DNA of 64,000 nucleotides. It comes from Sphingomonas aerophila (GTDB lineage: Bacteria; Pseudomonadota; Alphaproteobacteria; Sphingomonadales; Sphingomonadaceae). The notes under the pieces were generated by a model. The model worked only from the letters and a program-made list of their open reading frames with translations. It did no database searches and had not been told where the DNA came from. Position 1 is the first letter of the stretch; each line of letters begins with the position of its first letter. The translations under genes and the position numbers were made by a program. This document shows positions 54,913 to 63,937 of this stretch, piece by piece. The stretch spans positions 186,001 to 250,000 of the forward strand of contig NZ_JACIJK010000003.1 in NCBI RefSeq assembly GCF_014199305.1, read 5' to 3'.

Positions 54913-57900
54913 ATGCGGGGCTTTACGGCTCGGTCGATTTCGCGATTGGTTCTTGGGGCCTCGACGCTGGCGATCGCCGCCGTCCCCGGGCTAGCCTACG
55001 CACAGGATGCAGCCAGCACGGCCGGCAATCCCGGTCCCGCCGAAACACAGACCGCTCCCGCTACAGACGCTGCCAGCCCCGCCGAAACGACCGAGGACGT
55101 CGTGGTCACCGGCATCCGCGCCTCCTTGCGCGCATCGATCGACCTGAAGCGTGACGCGCAGGGCGTCGTGGACGCGATCTCGGCCGAGGACATCGGCAAG
55201 TTCCCCGACACCAACCTGGCTGAATCGCTTCAGCGCATCACCGGCGTGTCGATCGACCGTTCCAACGGCGAAGGCCAGTTCGTCACCGTTCGCGGCTTCG
55301 GTCCCGAATACAACCTGGTCGTGCTGAACGGCCGCCAGATGCCGACATCCACTATCGGCGACGGTAACGGCGCACCTGGATCGCGTTCCTTCGACTTCGC
55401 GAACCTCGCGTCCGAAGGCGTCGCGGCGCTGGAGGTCTATAAGTCCGGTCGCGCCACCGTGCCATCGGGCGGCATCGGTTCCACCATCAACATCCGCACC
55501 CCGCGTCCGTTCGACAAGATGGGCCTGCGCGGCTCGATTGCGGCGCGTGGCGTCATCGATACCTCGCAGAACGGCAAGAACGACATCACGCCTGAAGTGT
55601 CGGGCATCATTTCCGACACCTTTGCCGACGGCCGCATCGGCGTGCTCGTCACCGGCGCCTATCAGAAGCGCAACTTTTCCGTGAACACCGCCAGCGCCGG
55701 CTGGCGCGACGGTTATCTCGGCAACGAGAACAACTGGGGCTCGCTGGCCCAGCCGGGTACGCCGGGCGCTGCCAACATCACGAACCGTCCCGACGCGACG
55801 GACGTGTACCAGGTGCCGCAGAACGGCAGCTACGACTTTGCGGATGGAAAGCGTGAGCGCATCAACGGCCAGGCGGTTCTGCAATTCCGCCCGATCGACG
55901 AGCTGACCGCGACGGTCGACTACACCTATTCGCGCAATCGCGTGAACGTCCGCGATAACAGCGTGGGTATCTGGTATAACCACAACAACACGTCGAGTTC
56001 ATGGACGGACGGCCCGGTCGCCGGCCCCGTCTTCTACAGCGAGACCTTTGGCCCGAACGAGGCAAAGGACCTCAGCTACTCCGCCGCCCAGACTGCGTAT
56101 CAGAGCGAGAACAAGTCGATCGGCGGCAACCTGACCTGGGAAGCGCCGGGCGGCGTCACCGTCGCGCTCGACGCACATCATTCAACCGCGCAGTCGAACC
56201 CGACCAGCAAGTACGGCAACTCCAACTCGCTTGGTACGGCGGTATTTGGTGTGCGTACGCAGACGCTGAATTTCGACAACGACCTGCCGGTCATGTCGTA
56301 CACGATGCAGCCGGGGATCGATCCGCTGAACGCTGCTTTGATCACGCCGACCGGCAGCGCGTTCCGCAACTCCTTCTTCCGCGACCGGATCAACCAGGTG
56401 CAGCTGAAGGGTCATTACGACCATGACGGCGGCTTCCTGGACAGCCTCGATTTCGGCGTGCAGTACACCGACAACAAGGTGCGCTCTGCCTATAGCGTGC
56501 TGCAGAACGACACCTGGGGCGGTACCGGCGGCGACAGTGCCGCTCAGCGCGCCGCCGCGGCCGCGCTGCTGCCGGACGACATCTTCAAGCTGACCAGCAT
56601 CCCCAACCTGTTCAAGGGGCTGAGCGGCGCGAACGACCCGAGCATTGTTCAGCAGTTCTATTCGTTCGACTTCGAGCGCGTGGTCGGGTTGCTCGACAAC
56701 GCCTACAAGATCTGCGGCGGCGACGGGGATTGCCGGATCCCGTTCACGACCGACTCGCGCGTGCGGGAAAAGACGGTTTCGCCGTACTTCCAGTTCAACG
56801 GCAAGTTCGACCTGCTGGCCGGCACCGGGCACCTGATCGCGGGCATCCGTTACGAGAACACGAACGTCCTCGCCTCCGCGTTGGTCCCGACCCCGTCGGG
56901 TGCGCGTCAGAACTCGCAGAACGAATTCAACATCCTGTTCACCGGAAGCGGGTTCACGACCTACAAGGGCACCTACGAGAACTGGTTGCCGTCGGTTGAC
57001 ATCGACATCCAGCCGATCCGGGACGTGAAGCTGCGCGCGTCATACAGCCACACGATTACCCGCTCGGACTACAACAACCTGCAGGGCGGGCTTAACCTCG
57101 ACACGCTGTTCCGACCCGGCAACGGCGCGGGCGTGGGTGCATTCGGCAATGGCACGGGCCGCCTCGGCAACCCGAACCTGATCCCGTACAAGTCGAAGAA
57201 CATCGACCTGTCGGCTGAGTGGTATTACGGCAACGAGAGCTACATTTCGGTCGGTTACTTCCACAAGGATGTGTCGAATTACATCGGCAGCACCCAGGTG
57301 AATACGATCGTGCCGGCGGTGACTACTCCGCTTGGCGGCCCTCGTTACCAGGCCGCGATTGCGGCGCTGGGCGCGAACGCGACCTTTGGGCAAATCCGCG
57401 ACTATTTCGCGGCCAATTACCCCGGTTCGGTCGTGAACGGCACCATTATCGCCCAGCCGAATGATCCGGCCGTCAACTTCGTGATCTCCACGCCGTTCAA
57501 CAGCGATCAGACTGCGGCGGTCAACGGCTTCGAGTTCGCGATCCAGCACAACTTCTGGGACACGGGCTTTGGCACGATCCTGAACTACACGATCGTCAAC
57601 GGTAACCGTAAGTACGACAACACGCTCCCTTCCACCGTGTCGCAGTTCGCGATCACCGGCCTGTCGGACAGCGCCAACGCGGTTCTGTTCTTTGACAAGT
57701 ACGGCTTCCAGGCGCGTGCCGCGTATAACTGGCGCAAGGGGTATCTGTCGGGCGCGGGCACCAACCCGACCTACATCAATACCTATGGCCAGCTGGACGC
57801 CAGCGCGAGCTATGCGATCACGCCAAACATCGCGGTGTTCGGTGAAGCGATCAACCTGACCGGGTCGGATCGTGGTGGTCACCTGCGTTCGGAGCGCAAC

Positions 57901-57960
57901 ATCACCTTCGCGACCAAGCAGGACGCGCGCTACTCGGCCGGCGTGCGGTTTACCTTCTAA
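54913..57960 (+). CDS. TonB-dependent receptor, large carbohydrate-type (Xanthomonas/Caulobacter class)
   Basis: The product has 1015 residues from ATG 54913 (AGGGGAGAGGG upstream) with a signal peptide (SRLVLGASTLAIAAVPGLAYA). The TonB box EDVVVTGIRASLRASIDLKR and plug KFPDTNLAESLQRITGVSIDR, VTVRGFGPEYNLVVLNGRQ and ALEVYKSGRATVPSGGIGSTINIRT are classic for this class. The barrel ends in GVRFTF. With GH16, GH3 and two importers nearby, it probably imports laminarin-type oligosaccharides through the outer membrane. The downstream run of halogenases, SapC and cupin genes is a known associate of this receptor class but of unknown purpose. Confidence 0.92.
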   Translation: MRGFTARSISRLVLGASTLAIAAVPGLAYAQDAASTAGNPGPAETQTAPATDAASPAETTEDVVVTGIRASLRASIDLKRDAQGVVDAISAEDIGKFPDTNLAESLQRITGVSIDRSNGEGQFVTVRGFGPEYNLVVLNGRQMPTSTIGDGNGAPGSRSFDFANLASEGVAALEVYKSGRATVPSGGIGSTINIRTPRPFDKMGLRGSIAARGVIDTSQNGKNDITPEVSGIISDTFADGRIGVLVTGAYQKRNFSVNTASAGWRDGYLGNENNWGSLAQPGTPGAANITNRPDATDVYQVPQNGSYDFADGKRERINGQAVLQFRPIDELTATVDYTYSRNRVNVRDNSVGIWYNHNNTSSSWTDGPVAGPVFYSETFGPNEAKDLSYSAAQTAYQSENKSIGGNLTWEAPGGVTVALDAHHSTAQSNPTSKYGNSNSLGTAVFGVRTQTLNFDNDLPVMSYTMQPGIDPLNAALITPTGSAFRNSFFRDRINQVQLKGHYDHDGGFLDSLDFGVQYTDNKVRSAYSVLQNDTWGGTGGDSAAQRAAAAALLPDDIFKLTSIPNLFKGLSGANDPSIVQQFYSFDFERVVGLLDNAYKICGGDGDCRIPFTTDSRVREKTVSPYFQFNGKFDLLAGTGHLIAGIRYENTNVLASALVPTPSGARQNSQNEFNILFTGSGFTTYKGTYENWLPSVDIDIQPIRDVKLRASYSHTITRSDYNNLQGGLNLDTLFRPGNGAGVGAFGNGTGRLGNPNLIPYKSKNIDLSAEWYYGNESYISVGYFHKDVSNYIGSTQVNTIVPAVTTPLGGPRYQAAIAALGANATFGQIRDYFAANYPGSVVNGTIIAQPNDPAVNFVISTPFNSDQTAAVNGFEFAIQHNFWDTGFGTILNYTIVNGNRKYDNTLPSTVSQFAITGLSDSANAVLFFDKYGFQARAAYNWRKGYLSGAGTNPTYINTYGQLDASASYAITPNIAVFGEAINLTGSDRGGHLRSERNITFATKQDARYSAGVRFTF

Positions 57961-57973
57961 GGCTCCGGAACGG

Positions 57974-58003
57974 GCCATCCTTCCGTTGGGAGGGTGGCTT
58001 TTT
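57974..58003 (+). terminator. Intrinsic terminator after the TonB receptor gene
   Basis: GCCATCCTTCC and GGAGGGTGGC form a stem with one bulge and one wobble around GTTG, followed by five Ts, 14 nt after the receptor stop. It should cut most transcripts, leaving the halogenase run at a lower level or on read-through. Confidence 0.7.
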
Positions 58004-58074
58004 CCAGCGTCGGGCGGCACAAGCGGCATCGCGGCATGCCGCTCGACACATGGCTGAACGGTAGGACGGGCACG

Positions 58075-59622
58075 GTGAAGCAGCCCATGACCCGGGCCGA
58101 TAACCGGCCCGTTTCCCGGATCGTGATCGTCGGCGGTGGTACCGCCGGCTGGTTGGCCGCGTGCCGGATCGCCGCGGCGGCCGACCCCGCTGCCGAGCAC
58201 CCGGTCGAAGTCACGCTGATCGAGTCGCCCGACGTCGCGACCATCGGCGTGGGCGAGGGCACATGGCCGACGATGCGTGCGACGCTGGAGAAGATCGGCA
58301 TCGCAGAGGCGGAATTCCTGCTCGCCTGCGACGCATCGTTCAAGCAAGGGTCTCGCTTCATCGGCTGGGCGACCGGCGCGGAGGGGGATGCGTATCTCCA
58401 TCCCTTTACGCCGCCCACGGATGCGGATCCCCGGGCGCTTGTCAGTGCCTGGCAGTCCCAGGCGGGCGGGCGTTCCTTTGCCGAAGCCGTGACGCCGCAG
58501 GCGGGGGTGACGCAGCGTCGGCTTGCACCGCGCCAGCGATCGATGCCCGGTTATGCCGGCGCGCTGAATTATGGCTATCACCTCGACGCGACCAAGTTGG
58601 CGGGCCTGTTGGCGCGTCACGCGACAGGGCGGCTGGGCGTGCGCCATCTGCGCGACCATATGACCGAGGTCGAGCGGGCGGAGGACGGCGACGTGCTGGC
58701 GGTGCACACCCGTTCGCATGGCCCGATCGACGGTGACTTCTTCCTCGACTGCACCGGCCATGCCGCGCTGCTGGTGGCGGACGTGCCCTGGATCGATCGC
58801 AGCGGCACCTTGTTCAACGATCGCGCACTCGCGGTGCAGGTGCCGGTAGCGCCCGACAGCCCGATCGCCGCCCAGACTGACGCCACCGCGCATCGTGCCG
58901 GCTGGATCTGGGACATTGGCCTTCCGACCCGGCGAGGGGTGGGCTGTGTGTACGCGTCCAGCCACATGAGCGACGACGAGGCGGCCGCGACGCTTGCCGG
59001 ATATCTTGGCACTGCCGAGGTTCCGACCGCGCGGCGGCTGATGTTCCGGTCGGGCCATCGCGAGCGGTTCTGGGTCGGTAACTGCCTGGCGGTGGGATTG
59101 TCGGCGGGCTTCCTTGAGCCTTTGGAGGCGTCGGCGATCGTCACGGTGGAGTTGTCGATCGACGCGCTGCTCGGCGACTGGCCCACGCGCGCCGCGCTGG
59201 CGATCCAGGCAAAGCGGTTCAATGAGCTGTTTCGGTACCGCTGGGACCGGATCGTCGAGTTCCTGAAGCTCCATTATGCGCTGAGCCGGCGGCAGGAGCC
59301 GTATTGGCGCGATCACCGGGCGGCCGAAACAATGCCCGACCGCCTCGCTGACCTGATCGCGCTGTGGACGCATCGCCCGCCCAGCAGCGACGACCTCCCC
59401 ATGGTCGATGAGGTGTTCCCGGCCGCCAGCTATCAATATGTGCTGTACGGCATGACCGATGCCGTACAGACGGCGGGGCAGTTCCGGCCCGAACCCGCAC
59501 CCAATCTTGCCGCGGTGGAGCAGCGCGCCCGCGCCCTGTTCGCCTCGCTTCCCACCAATCGCGCTTATCTTGATGCGCTGCGGGCCGCGCATGGCCCGGC
59601 CGCGCTGGAGCAACAATCCTGA
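58075..59622 (+). CDS. FAD-dependent tryptophan-halogenase-family protein 1
   Basis: The product has 515 residues from GTG 58075 (AGGACGGG upstream); ATG 58087 is an alternative. The FAD motif GGGTAGW (20-26), a Lys at the catalytic position ([11 protein letters not shown]90) and Glu in FLEPLEAS (E351) match the two catalytic residues of PrnA/RebH. The WxWxIP motif, however, is WIWDIG (277-282), and the Ser after the Glu is Ala. Members from Brevundimonas and Xanthomonas brominate indoles in vitro; the natural substrate is unknown. The stop shares a base with the SapC start. Halogenation versus another flavin reaction is open. Confidence 0.85.
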   Translation: MKQPMTRADNRPVSRIVIVGGGTAGWLAACRIAAAADPAAEHPVEVTLIESPDVATIGVGEGTWPTMRATLEKIGIAEAEFLLACDASFKQGSRFIGWATGAEGDAYLHPFTPPTDADPRALVSAWQSQAGGRSFAEAVTPQAGVTQRRLAPRQRSMPGYAGALNYGYHLDATKLAGLLARHATGRLGVRHLRDHMTEVERAEDGDVLAVHTRSHGPIDGDFFLDCTGHAALLVADVPWIDRSGTLFNDRALAVQVPVAPDSPIAAQTDATAHRAGWIWDIGLPTRRGVGCVYASSHMSDDEAAATLAGYLGTAEVPTARRLMFRSGHRERFWVGNCLAVGLSAGFLEPLEASAIVTVELSIDALLGDWPTRAALAIQAKRFNELFRYRWDRIVEFLKLHYALSRRQEPYWRDHRAAETMPDRLADLIALWTHRPPSSDDLPMVDEVFPAASYQYVLYGMTDAVQTAGQFRPEPAPNLAAVEQRARALFASLPTNRAYLDALRAAHGPAALEQQS

Positions 59623-60341
59623 TGTCGAACCATACCATTCTCACCAGCGAGGAACATCGCGAACTGCGCGTGTCGACCACGCGCGAAGCCGGGGCAGGCG
59701 ATGCCGTGATGTCGGCACTGGTCGTGCCGGACGAGTTCCGGCGTGTGCAGAACGAATACCCGATCCTGTTCCGTCTGAACCTAGAGCGGGACCGGTACAC
59801 CGCGCTCGCCCTGTTCGGGTTCGAGAACGGCGAGAACCTGTTCCTGGACGGCGACCGCTGGGACGCGCGCTACAGGCCGCTCTCCATCGACATCCAGCCG
59901 TTCCTGATCGGGCGCCCCGCGACCGAGGGTGGCGAGGCGCAGGTCCATGTCGACCTGGACAGCCCGCGGATCGCGACGGGCGGGGAGGGCGTGCGCGTGT
60001 TCGACGAGGACGGCCGCCCGACGCCTTATCTGGAGACAATCGCCGAGCAGTTGGGCGCGCTGGATGCGGGCTGGCGTGGCAGCGACGATTTCTTCGCCGC
60101 GCTGACCCGGTACGACCTGATCGAGCCGCTGACGATTGACGTGACCCTGGACAGCGGGTCCGAGCATCGGCTGGCCGGGTATCACGGGATCGACGAGGAT
60201 CGGCTGCAGGCGCTGGACGCGAGCGAATTGGGCGACCTGCACGAGGCGGGGCACCTGATGCCGATCTTCATGGCGCTGGCATCCTTGTCGAACCTGGCCA
60301 AGCTGATCGCGCGCAAGAACGCGGTGGTTGCGCGTGGCTGA
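59622..60341 (+). CDS. SapC-family protein
   Basis: The product has 239 residues from ATG 59622, overlapping the halogenase stop (TGATG). VPDEFRRVQNEYPILFRLNLERDRYTALALFGFENGENLFLDGDRWDARYRPLSIDIQPF is the SapC signature region, seen here in pieces such as EYPILFRLN and ENLFLDG. No signal peptide is present. SapC proteins were named from a Campylobacter surface-layer locus but in Caulobacter-like bacteria accompany TonB receptors, halogenases and dioxygenases; molecular role unknown. The next gene starts inside its last codons. Confidence 0.83.
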   Translation: MSNHTILTSEEHRELRVSTTREAGAGDAVMSALVVPDEFRRVQNEYPILFRLNLERDRYTALALFGFENGENLFLDGDRWDARYRPLSIDIQPFLIGRPATEGGEAQVHVDLDSPRIATGGEGVRVFDEDGRPTPYLETIAEQLGALDAGWRGSDDFFAALTRYDLIEPLTIDVTLDSGSEHRLAGYHGIDEDRLQALDASELGDLHEAGHLMPIFMALASLSNLAKLIARKNAVVARG

Positions 60342-61368
60342 AGCCGATCCCGGCCTTTCCATGCGCCTGCCAAGCGTGCCGGAAGTGTCGGTCACCGATG
60401 CGGGCGATCTTGATGCGCGGTTGCGCGAGGCGACCGAGCCGTTCGTGGTGCGCGGGCTTGTCGCCGATTGGCCGTTGGTAGAGGCCGGGCGCCGCTCTGG
60501 CCGCGAAGCGCGCGACTACCTGTTGCGCCGTCGTCGCGATGTGCCCTTCACCGTATCGGTCGGCGCGCCCGCGACCGACGGCGGACGGCTGTTCTACGAT
60601 GATGCCATGGGCATGAACTTCCGCACGCTTCGCGCGAAACTGCCGGAGATATTCGCGCAGATCGACACACTGGAAGAGCGGGCGGACGCGCCGCCAATCT
60701 ATCTCGCCTCCATTGACGTGCATGGCTTCTTCCAGGGGCTGCACGAGGCGAACCATGTCGACCTTGGCGCGCGTGAGCCGATGGCGAGCATCTGGATGGG
60801 CACGCGCACCCGCGTCGCGGCGCATAACGACATGCCCGACAATCTTGCCTGTGTGGCGGTCGGGCGGCGGCGCTTCACGATCTTTCCGCGCGACCAGTTC
60901 CGCAACCTGTACCTGGGGCCAGTCGACAACACGCCCGCCGGCAGGGCTGTCAGCATGGTCGATTTCCACGACCCCGATTTCGAGCGTCACCCGCGTTTTC
61001 GCGAGGCGCTAGCGCATGCACAGGTGGCGGAGCTGGAGGCGGGCGATGCGGTGTTCGTGCCCTCCATGTGGTGGCACCATGTCGAGGGGCTGGAGCCCTT
61101 CAATGTGCTGGTAAACTATTGGTGGAAGGAAACGCCGCGATGGCTGGGCGTGCCGCAGGATGCGCTGAACCACGCCATGCTTGCCATTCGCGACCTGCCG
61201 GCCGACCAGAAGCAGCACTGGCGCGACCTGTTCGAGTATTATGTGTTCAACAATGGGGATGACGTGGTGAGCCATATCCCGCCGGGCGCCCGCAGCGTGC
61301 TCGACCCGCTGACGCCGGAAAGCGCCGGACGACTGCGCGCGTATCTTGTTGGGCAGCTCAGCCGATGA
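60334..61368 (+). CDS. Cupin-8/JmjC-like putative Fe(II)/2-oxoglutarate hydroxylase
   Basis: The product has 344 residues from GTG 60334 (alternatives TTG 60328, ATG 60361). Metal ligands appear as HND in RVAAHNDMPDNLACVAVG (H164, D166) and the distal His in FVPSMWWHHVEGLEPFNVLVN (H248 or H249), the usual HxD...H set of FIH-like enzymes. RRFTIFPRDQFRNLYLGP is the conserved strand that usually contacts 2-oxoglutarate. No signal peptide. Family members hydroxylate protein or peptide side chains. Overlaps on both sides (8 nt with SapC, 4 nt with halogenase 2) imply co-expression. Confidence 0.85.
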   Translation: MAEADPGLSMRLPSVPEVSVTDAGDLDARLREATEPFVVRGLVADWPLVEAGRRSGREARDYLLRRRRDVPFTVSVGAPATDGGRLFYDDAMGMNFRTLRAKLPEIFAQIDTLEERADAPPIYLASIDVHGFFQGLHEANHVDLGAREPMASIWMGTRTRVAAHNDMPDNLACVAVGRRRFTIFPRDQFRNLYLGPVDNTPAGRAVSMVDFHDPDFERHPRFREALAHAQVAELEAGDAVFVPSMWWHHVEGLEPFNVLVNYWWKETPRWLGVPQDALNHAMLAIRDLPADQKQHWRDLFEYYVFNNGDDVVSHIPPGARSVLDPLTPESAGRLRAYLVGQLSR

Positions 61369-62870
61369 GCGGCGGGGAAGGGCGCCTGCGACGCATCGTG
61401 GTGGCGGGCGGGGGCACTGCCGGCTGGATGGCCGCTGCCGCCATTGCGCGCACCATGGGTCATGCGGTGGAGCTGACCCTGGTCGAATCCGACGCCATCG
61501 GCACGATCGGGGTTGGCGAGTCCACCATCCCGCCGCTCGCCATTTTCAATCGCCTGCTCGGCATCAATGAAGCCGACTTCATGCGGGCGACGGGCGCCAC
61601 CTTCAAGCTCGGCATCCTGTTCAATGGCTGGAAGACGGAGGGTTCCTCCTACTTCCATTCCTTTGGCCTGACGGGGAAGGATCATTGGTCCGCCGGCTTC
61701 CAGCATTTCTGGATGTACGGGCAGAGCAAGGGCCATACCCAATCCTACGACGACTACTGCCTGGAACTGGTCGCGGCGATGCAGGGCCGGTTTGCGCACC
61801 TGCCCAATGACGGCACGAATTACGCCTATCAGCTCGACTCCGGGCTATATGCCCGTTTCCTGCGGCAGATGGCGGAGGCCGACGGCACGAAGCGGGTCGA
61901 GGGTCGCATCGCGCGGGTGGAACTGGACGGCGAGAGCGGCGACATCGCCGCGCTGCATCTCGACTCCGGCCAGCGGATCGAGGGCGACCTGTTCCTGGAC
62001 TGCACCGGCTTTCGCGCGCTGCTGATGGAGGGTGCCCTTCATACCGGGTTCGACGACTGGACCCACTGGCTGCCGTGCGACAGCGCGATCGCGGTGCAGA
62101 CTGACAACGTTGGCCCACCCGTGCCCTATACCCGCGCCACCGCGCATGACGCGGGCTGGCAGTGGCGCATCCCGCTGCAACACCGCACGGGCAACGGCAT
62201 CGTGTATTGCAGCCGGTACCTTGCCCAGGACGCCGCGCTCGAGCGGTTGCTGGCGAATGTCGAGGGGCCGGTGCTGACCGAGCCCAACCGCATCCGCTTC
62301 ACCACCGGCGTGCGCCGCCAGCAGTGGCACCGCAACTGCGTTGCGATCGGACTGTCGGGCGGGTTCATGGAGCCGCTGGAGTCGACCAGCATTCACCTGA
62401 TCCAGCGCTCGGTGCTGAGGCTGATCCGGATGCTGCCGTTGCGCCAGGTGTCGGCCCGTGACATCGCCGAGTTCAACGACCAGCAGTTCCAGGACATGGA
62501 GCAGATCCGCGATTTCCTGATCCTGCATTATTGCGTGACCGACCGCCGCGACAGTGCGTTCTGGCGGCAGGTCAGCTCCATGTCGATCCCTGACAGCCTG
62601 GCCCAGAAAATCGAGCTGTTCCGCGAAACCGGCCGCGTGTTTCGCCGCAACGAAGAGTTGTTCGCGGAGAATAGCTGGATCCAGGTCCTGATGGGGCAGG
62701 GCATCACGCCCGCTGCCTGGCACCCGGTCGCCGAGAAGCTGCGCGACGACGAGCTCGACCAGTTCCTCCGCTCGATCCGGGAACAGGTCGCCCGCACGGT
62801 CGCGACCATGCCCGACCACGGCACCTATGTTGCGCGCTATTGCGGCGCGGCGCGGGCGGAGGCTGCCTGA
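61365..62870 (+). CDS. FAD-dependent tryptophan-halogenase-family protein 2
   Basis: The product has 501 residues from ATG 61365 (ATGA overlap with the previous stop). All hallmarks are intact: AGGGTAGWMAA (FAD), GVGESTIPP, catalytic Lys K81 in GATFKLGILF, WQWRIP (265-270) and Glu in GFMEPLESTS (E339, followed by Ser). The closest named relatives are the BrvH-type flavin halogenases. It differs strongly from protein 1, so the pair is not a recent duplication. A flavin reductase is needed for activity and none is encoded nearby. The stop shares a base with the LacI start. Confidence 0.88.
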   Translation: MSGGEGRLRRIVVAGGGTAGWMAAAAIARTMGHAVELTLVESDAIGTIGVGESTIPPLAIFNRLLGINEADFMRATGATFKLGILFNGWKTEGSSYFHSFGLTGKDHWSAGFQHFWMYGQSKGHTQSYDDYCLELVAAMQGRFAHLPNDGTNYAYQLDSGLYARFLRQMAEADGTKRVEGRIARVELDGESGDIAALHLDSGQRIEGDLFLDCTGFRALLMEGALHTGFDDWTHWLPCDSAIAVQTDNVGPPVPYTRATAHDAGWQWRIPLQHRTGNGIVYCSRYLAQDAALERLLANVEGPVLTEPNRIRFTTGVRRQQWHRNCVAIGLSGGFMEPLESTSIHLIQRSVLRLIRMLPLRQVSARDIAEFNDQQFQDMEQIRDFLILHYCVTDRRDSAFWRQVSSMSIPDSLAQKIELFRETGRVFRRNEELFAENSWIQVLMGQGITPAAWHPVAEKLRDDELDQFLRSIREQVARTVATMPDHGTYVARYCGAARAEAA

Positions 62871-63913
62871 TGGCGCGTCGTCGCCAGGCGGTCACGATCA
62901 AGCACGTTGCCGCCGATGCCGGCGTGTCGCTGCAGACCGTCAGCCGCGTGATCAACAAGGAGCCGAACGTCCGCCCGGAGATGATGGCGCGGGTGCAGGA
63001 GGCCATCGAGCGGCTGGGCTATGTCCCCTCCATCGCCGCGCAACGGATGGGCGGCTCGCGCTCCTACCTGATCGTCGCGCTCAACGATCGCGAGCGCACG
63101 ATTGCGGGCTGGCGCAATCATGAGGGGACCGACTGGGTCGACCAGATGCTGCTCGGCGGGATGCTGAAATGCGCGGAGCATGGCTATCGCCTGATCGTCG
63201 AGCTGGTGGATACGCACAGCGACCATATCGAGCGTGAGCTGTCCGCCGCGCTCGCCGCCTTGCAACCCGACGGCGTGATCCTGACGCCACCGCATTCGCA
63301 GAACCCGCTGATTACCGGCCTGCTGGAGCGTGAGGGGATCAGCTTTGCCCGCATCGGCTCCCTGGCGCCGGGGCGTGGCTTCGCGCTGACCATGGGTGAC
63401 ACGGGCGCGGCGGAGATGGCGACCGATCACCTGTTCGCGCTGGGGCATCGCCGCATCGGCCTGATCGCCGGGCCGGACGAATATGAGCTGAGCGCATGGC
63501 GTGTCGCGGGCTGGCGCGCGGCAATGGCGGCGCACGACCTGCCCACGGACGACCTGATGTTTCAGGGCGACTTTTCCTATGAGTCCGGGCGGCAGGGGGC
63601 GGAAGCGCTGCTGGAGGCGGGTGCGACCGCCATTATCGCCAGCAACGACCAGATGTCGCTCGCAACGCTGCTGCTGGCGAGGGATCGGGGCCTGGACGTG
63701 CCGGGCGACCTGTCGCTGGTCAGCTTCGACGACACGCCGATCGCCCGCTTTGCGCACCCGCCGCTGACATCGGTGGTGCAGCCCATCGCGGAGGTCACGT
63801 CCCGTGCGGTGGAGCTGATCATTGCCGAGCGGGCGGGCCGGGATGCACCGACCGATCCGATCGAGATCGCCGCCAGCCTGGCCGTTCGGGGGTCCACGGC
63901 ACCGCCGCGTTGA
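62870..63913 (+). CDS. LacI-family transcriptional regulator
   Basis: The product has 347 residues from ATG 62870. The helix-turn-helix VTIKHVAADAGVSLQTVSRVIN and hinge region (RPEMMARVQEAIERLGYVPSIAAQRM) are typical, followed by a periplasmic-binding-protein-like core (YLIVALNDRERTIAG, DGVILTPPHSQNPLITGLL, HRRIGLIAGPDEYELSAWRV, ATAIIASNDQMSLATLLLA). It ends the halogenase run, so it probably senses a sugar and controls the cluster through GAACGTTC sites upstream of the receptor and GH3 genes. LacI regulators of this group bind such CG-centred palindromes, but the pairing here is inferred. Confidence 0.9.
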   Translation: MARRRQAVTIKHVAADAGVSLQTVSRVINKEPNVRPEMMARVQEAIERLGYVPSIAAQRMGGSRSYLIVALNDRERTIAGWRNHEGTDWVDQMLLGGMLKCAEHGYRLIVELVDTHSDHIERELSAALAALQPDGVILTPPHSQNPLITGLLEREGISFARIGSLAPGRGFALTMGDTGAAEMATDHLFALGHRRIGLIAGPDEYELSAWRVAGWRAAMAAHDLPTDDLMFQGDFSYESGRQGAEALLEAGATAIIASNDQMSLATLLLARDRGLDVPGDLSLVSFDDTPIARFAHPPLTSVVQPIAEVTSRAVELIIAERAGRDAPTDPIEIAASLAVRGSTAPPR

Positions 63914-63922
63914 TTAGCAAAT

Positions 63923-63937
63923 GTCCCGTTCGGGGAC
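63923..63937 (+). terminator. Small hairpin after the LacI gene
   Basis: GTCCC and GGGAC pair around GTTCG just after the LacI stop. The stem is short and no T-run follows, so this is weak. The rest of the window to 64000 has no gene; it contains a near-palindrome GAGGCGTTAACGTCTC (63981-63996). Confidence 0.3.

Noticed and set aside
57040..59616. Open frame of 858 codons on the minus strand
   Set aside because: It is antisense to the end of the TonB receptor and to halogenase 1, and its composition is that of a shadow frame.
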